Shown: piece by piece, positions 61,394-64,000 of the stretch
Layout of the letters: each line of letters opens with the position of its first letter
Position numbering within the stretch: position 1 is the first letter of the stretch
Origin: Cercophora sp. LCS_1
Lineage: Eukaryota; Ascomycota; Sordariomycetes; Sordariales; Lasiosphaeriaceae
Direction: 5' to 3'
Assembly: GCA_036250225.1 (NCBI GenBank)
Contig: JAPZLL010000023.1
Location: forward strand, 186,001-250,000
Length of the DNA stretch: 64,000 bases
Made by a program: the position numbers and the translations under genes
The notes under the pieces: model-generated
Database searches by the model: none
What the model saw: only the letters and a program-made list of their open reading frames with translations
What the model was told of the DNA's origin: nothing

Positions 61394-63064
61394 TCAGAGC
61401 CATTCATCGCCGGACTGTGGGTATGTCGGGTATGCCGGATACGGAGGAATGTGCTGAGGGACGTTCTGGTAGTACGAACTCGAGCCATACCCGATTGCTG
61501 GAGGGTCGTACTTGGGCAACGAGCGAGAGTACGAACCGGATTGCGAGTTCGTACGAGCTCGTGTCGGAGGACGTTCGATGCGTGGTCGGCGGTCGTCGTG
61601 ATCGAGGTAGCTTGACCTGTCACTCACGGTGCGAATGCTCGGCATGACCCTCGAGGCAATATTGATTTCGGTGCCGTCTCTGCACTTCATCTCTGCTCCG
61701 CCCACCTTGAGCGTGGCATTGCCTTTGACACGAATGGTCACGTCTTCGTCATTGCTTGACCGCGTAGTCCTTGTCGTTGCCGACCGTCGATACTCGCTCT
61801 CGTCGTGGCTGCCAGAGCTTCTCGTAGATCTGCTGCTGGTGCCGTCTCGTCCTGCTCTGCGTAGTGTCTCGGCGGTCAGTTGCATTCCGGGCCCGCCGGT
61901 TTCTTCTTGGTACATGGTCGCTTGCCGGAGTTTATCTTCGTACCCGCTTCCTGAGGAGGCCGACTTGTTCCCGTAGTACGAGTGTCGCCGGCCATGCCTG
62001 CCTGCCACCTCTGTCCGGAAATCCCCTGCATCGTAGATGGACGTCGCACCGACGCTCGGGCGTCTCGACCGACTTCGCTGCAACGGAGCGCTGTGCTCGT
62101 AGACCTGAAGGGGCGAGATGTCTTGGAATAGGACATGGTCACCCCTCAGATCATCATCATCGAAGACAGCTGTGTTCCGCCTCATCGCTACAGGCGTACT
62201 TGGAGGAGGACGGAAGGCGAGAGCCGTTGGACGAGTCGTTGCGGCTCGCCTGACCGGTGGAGGCATTGCCCTCCGATCCTCCTCGGCCTTGGAAGGCCTG
62301 CGATGCGTTGATGGCCGTCGGGCCAATGCCGTTGATTCACGAACCTGGTCATCATCGTAATCCTCGTAGACAGATGTTCGTGGGGCACGAAACCCCATGG
62401 ACGATTGTGGGCGACCCGAAGAACCAAAGCGGTCCTCCAGCGGTCGCGAGAAGTAGTCCTGTGGTGATTGCGAGACGACGGGTGAGGACGAGAGTGGTAT
62501 ATATGGTCCTGCGCCGGGTGTGGTCCAGGATGGAGGAGGAAATGATGTTGGCGGTGTTGGAATTGGGGGCTGTTGGGCATAGAAGCGGGCATTCGCCTGA
62601 GGCGGTCGGGTCGAATTACCATAGTAGCTTGATGGCCTTGGGTCGGCGGCTTGCGGCCGGGGTCGTGATGATGCAGGCGTAGTGTAGGTAGGCGGGCTCA
62701 CACCGTAGTATGACGCCTCGAGGTCCTTTTTAGGGATGGCTGGCGCCGTTCTGGCGTGCTTGACTGGAGGACGCATGGCAGGCGTTGGGATCATCGCTTT
62801 CTTGTGAGGCGTGGCAACCTGGTTTCGCTCTCTCGGTGACCTTTTCAAGAGATCGCGGGGATGTTCTGTCGAATCCGAATCGGTGAGAGGGGATGTCGAC
62901 TCTCTCCTTCGGTCTCCTCCTCGCCTTGCCCTGCCGGTGTTGGGCTTCTCCTTCGTTGGGCTGGCGACTGATGATGCTGCACAGCGAAAGGTTCCCTCGA
63001 TGATGTTGTCCGCTTCGTCAGCGTCTTCACAAGACGCAATTCTTGGTCGGTCCTTCCCCGACAT
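61394..63064 (-). CDS. disordered Pro/Ser/Arg/Tyr-rich fungal protein
   Basis: A single open frame of 556 aa, unrecognised. It is almost wholly low-complexity: Pro/Ser/Tyr/Arg-rich with many SYYG and RPPS-type motifs. No signal peptide or membrane segment is visible. Two parts look constrained: FDDDDLRGDHVLFQDISPL with VYEHSAPLQRSRSRRPSV in the middle, and a block near the C-terminus with MQLTAETLRRAGR, then EDVTIRVKGNATLKVGGAEM and GTEINI, which reads like short beta strands. The last residues are Tyr/Pro-rich, ending GDEWL. The block of alternating hydrophobic residues is the best place to look for a conserved domain. Function unknown. Confidence 0.7.
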   Translation of the reverse strand: MSGKDRPRIASCEDADEADNIIEGTFRCAASSVASPTKEKPNTGRARRGGDRRRESTSPLTDSDSTEHPRDLLKRSPRERNQVATPHKKAMIPTPAMRPPVKHARTAPAIPKKDLEASYYGVSPPTYTTPASSRPRPQAADPRPSSYYGNSTRPPQANARFYAQQPPIPTPPTSFPPPSWTTPGAGPYIPLSSSPVVSQSPQDYFSRPLEDRFGSSGRPQSSMGFRAPRTSVYEDYDDDQVRESTALARRPSTHRRPSKAEEDRRAMPPPVRRAATTRPTALAFRPPPSTPVAMRRNTAVFDDDDLRGDHVLFQDISPLQVYEHSAPLQRSRSRRPSVGATSIYDAGDFRTEVAGRHGRRHSYYGNKSASSGSGYEDKLRQATMYQEETGGPGMQLTAETLRRAGRDGTSSRSTRSSGSHDESEYRRSATTRTTRSSNDEDVTIRVKGNATLKVGGAEMKCRDGTEINIASRVMPSIRTVSDRSSYLDHDDRRPRIERPPTRARTNSQSGSYSRSLPKYDPPAIGYGSSSYYQNVPQHIPPYPAYPTYPQSGDEWL

Positions 63065-64000
63065 TGCCAGCGTGTGCTCAGGACCGGCGGCAAACGAATA
63101 CCGGGCTGCGGGCGAGGCAATGAAGCCTCACGATTGAGGCGGCCACGATGGGGTGCTCAGTCGTTGCACGTTTCTCAGGCGGCCAAGTCAACTCGATCGC
63201 TCGCGGGAAGTGGTCGTTGTAAGAATGTCGGTCGATCGGGCGCCGCCCAAGTTGAAACCATTCAAGTGGGGAGGGTCCGGCGATAGGCGTGAACAGTAGG
63301 AACGTGTATGGTGCCAATAATAGGTGGTGAGCTGAGGCACGATCGATTTTTGGCCGGGCTGTGTGTTCCTGCGGAGGTGTCCAGGAAGAGATGGGACGGC
63401 TTGGTAATGAAATAAAAAGGTGGAGGAGCGGACAGGCAGTGATGAGTTTTATTCACTGCGGGGGGTGTGCTCTGAGTGGAGGAGGGATGGGCGGGCGGCA
63501 GGGAAGCCTGCTAGGTGTCTGGGCTGCCCGCTGGGTGGTGTCGGGCTGGTGAGGGATGTTGTCTCGTCAGGTTGCTTGTCGCTCGCTGGCGCTCGCTAGG
63601 CAGTTCGAGCGCCGACAACCACTCGCTGGGCCTGGCAGGGAACAGGGGTTGCGGGCTCAGGCCAGGAGGGGTGATGTGCTCGGGACGGGCAGTCTTTCTA
63701 TCTCTATCGATAACGAGACAATCCAAACAAGGTCTCGCGAGGGGGGTAGCAACCGGGTGACGGCTTGACACCACCTTCTGGATGCATCCAAAAAAATATC
63801 TGGCGATAACTGCTGTTTTCCAACAGTCTTCGGCCCCCTTCTGGCGACGAGTGAGTGGATGGAACCTCCAGGCCGTTTGCCAAAGGCCACCGGGGCAAAG
63901 CACAGCACACTGCTGCTGCAATGCTGCAGGTCGGCGGGAGGACTTGGCCGCCCCTTGTGGGCCGTTCCCTCGTTGGTGATCGTGGGGGACCGGAGCAGTC
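63065..64000. other. promoter side of the last gene; no gene seen
   Basis: These 936 bases lie upstream of the minus-strand gene that starts at 63064. Open frames run on both strands to the window edge without recognisable content. A gene beginning beyond 64000 cannot be excluded. Confidence 0.5.

Overview
This window looks like nuclear DNA of a filamentous ascomycete (Pezizomycotina, most likely a Sordariomycete). The genes carry short introns, mostly 54 to 150 nt, with GTAAGT-like donors, CTAAC/CTGAC branch sites and CAG/TAG acceptors. Gene density is moderate, at 15 supported protein genes in 64 kb. The gene families are typical of moulds: Zn2Cys6 and C2H2 regulators, a DUF6590 protein, an SSH4-type SPRY protein and a mitochondrial Psd1. 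I saw no transposon genes, rRNA, confident tRNA, CRISPR array or AT-rich RIP (repeat-induced point mutation) island. All gene models were built by hand from reading frame plus splice signals. Exon joins were checked for frame, but no homology search was possible.

Layout. 1-6.9 kb: gene-poor. 6.9-9.4 kb (+): C2H2 zinc-finger regulator. 10.4-11.6 kb (+): EFM7/NNT1-type methyltransferase. 12.5-15.2 kb (+): HRD1-type ER ubiquitin ligase, convergent with a coiled-coil protein of unknown function (15.6-17.7 kb, -). 19.1-21.1 kb (+): seven-exon DUF6590 gene. 23.9-25.8 kb (+): FAD/NADPH reductase without a flavodoxin domain. 27.2-28.0 kb (+): nitroreductase-like protein, convergent with phosphatidylserine decarboxylase PSD1 (28.2-29.9 kb, -). 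30.8-33.1 kb (+): ubiquitin-like, membrane-anchored HERP-like protein. 33.7-34.6 kb (+): short-chain dehydrogenase, convergent with an N2227/carnosine-N-methyltransferase-like gene (34.8-36.2 kb, -). 36.7-37.2 kb (+): proteasome assembly chaperone 4, sharing a 484-bp divergent promoter with the methyltransferase. 38.3-41.3 kb (+): transportin/Kap104. 41.3-49.7 kb: an 8.5-kb gene-poor stretch ending at a Zn2Cys6 regulator (49.7-51.6 kb, +). 53.5 kb: a 129-nt poly(T) tract. 54.4-56.0 kb (-): SSH4-like SPRY protein with PPxY motifs. 57.9-59.3 kb (-): single-pass membrane protein. 61.4-63.1 kb (-): disordered fungal protein.

Most genes are housekeeping and not a pathway cluster. A loose theme is ubiquitin/proteasome function: HRD1, the HERP-like UBL protein, PAC4 and the Rsp5-adaptor-like SSH4 lie within 44 kb. 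The most notable sequence-level observations are two stop-free introns whose lengths are multiples of three (492 nt in the C2H2 gene, 120 nt in the methyltransferase), which would give longer in-frame isoforms if retained; the very long regions upstream of both transcription factor genes; a CCxxxCC cysteine cluster in the flavodoxin-less reductase; the poly(T) tract; and a possible coding relic near 44.1 kb.
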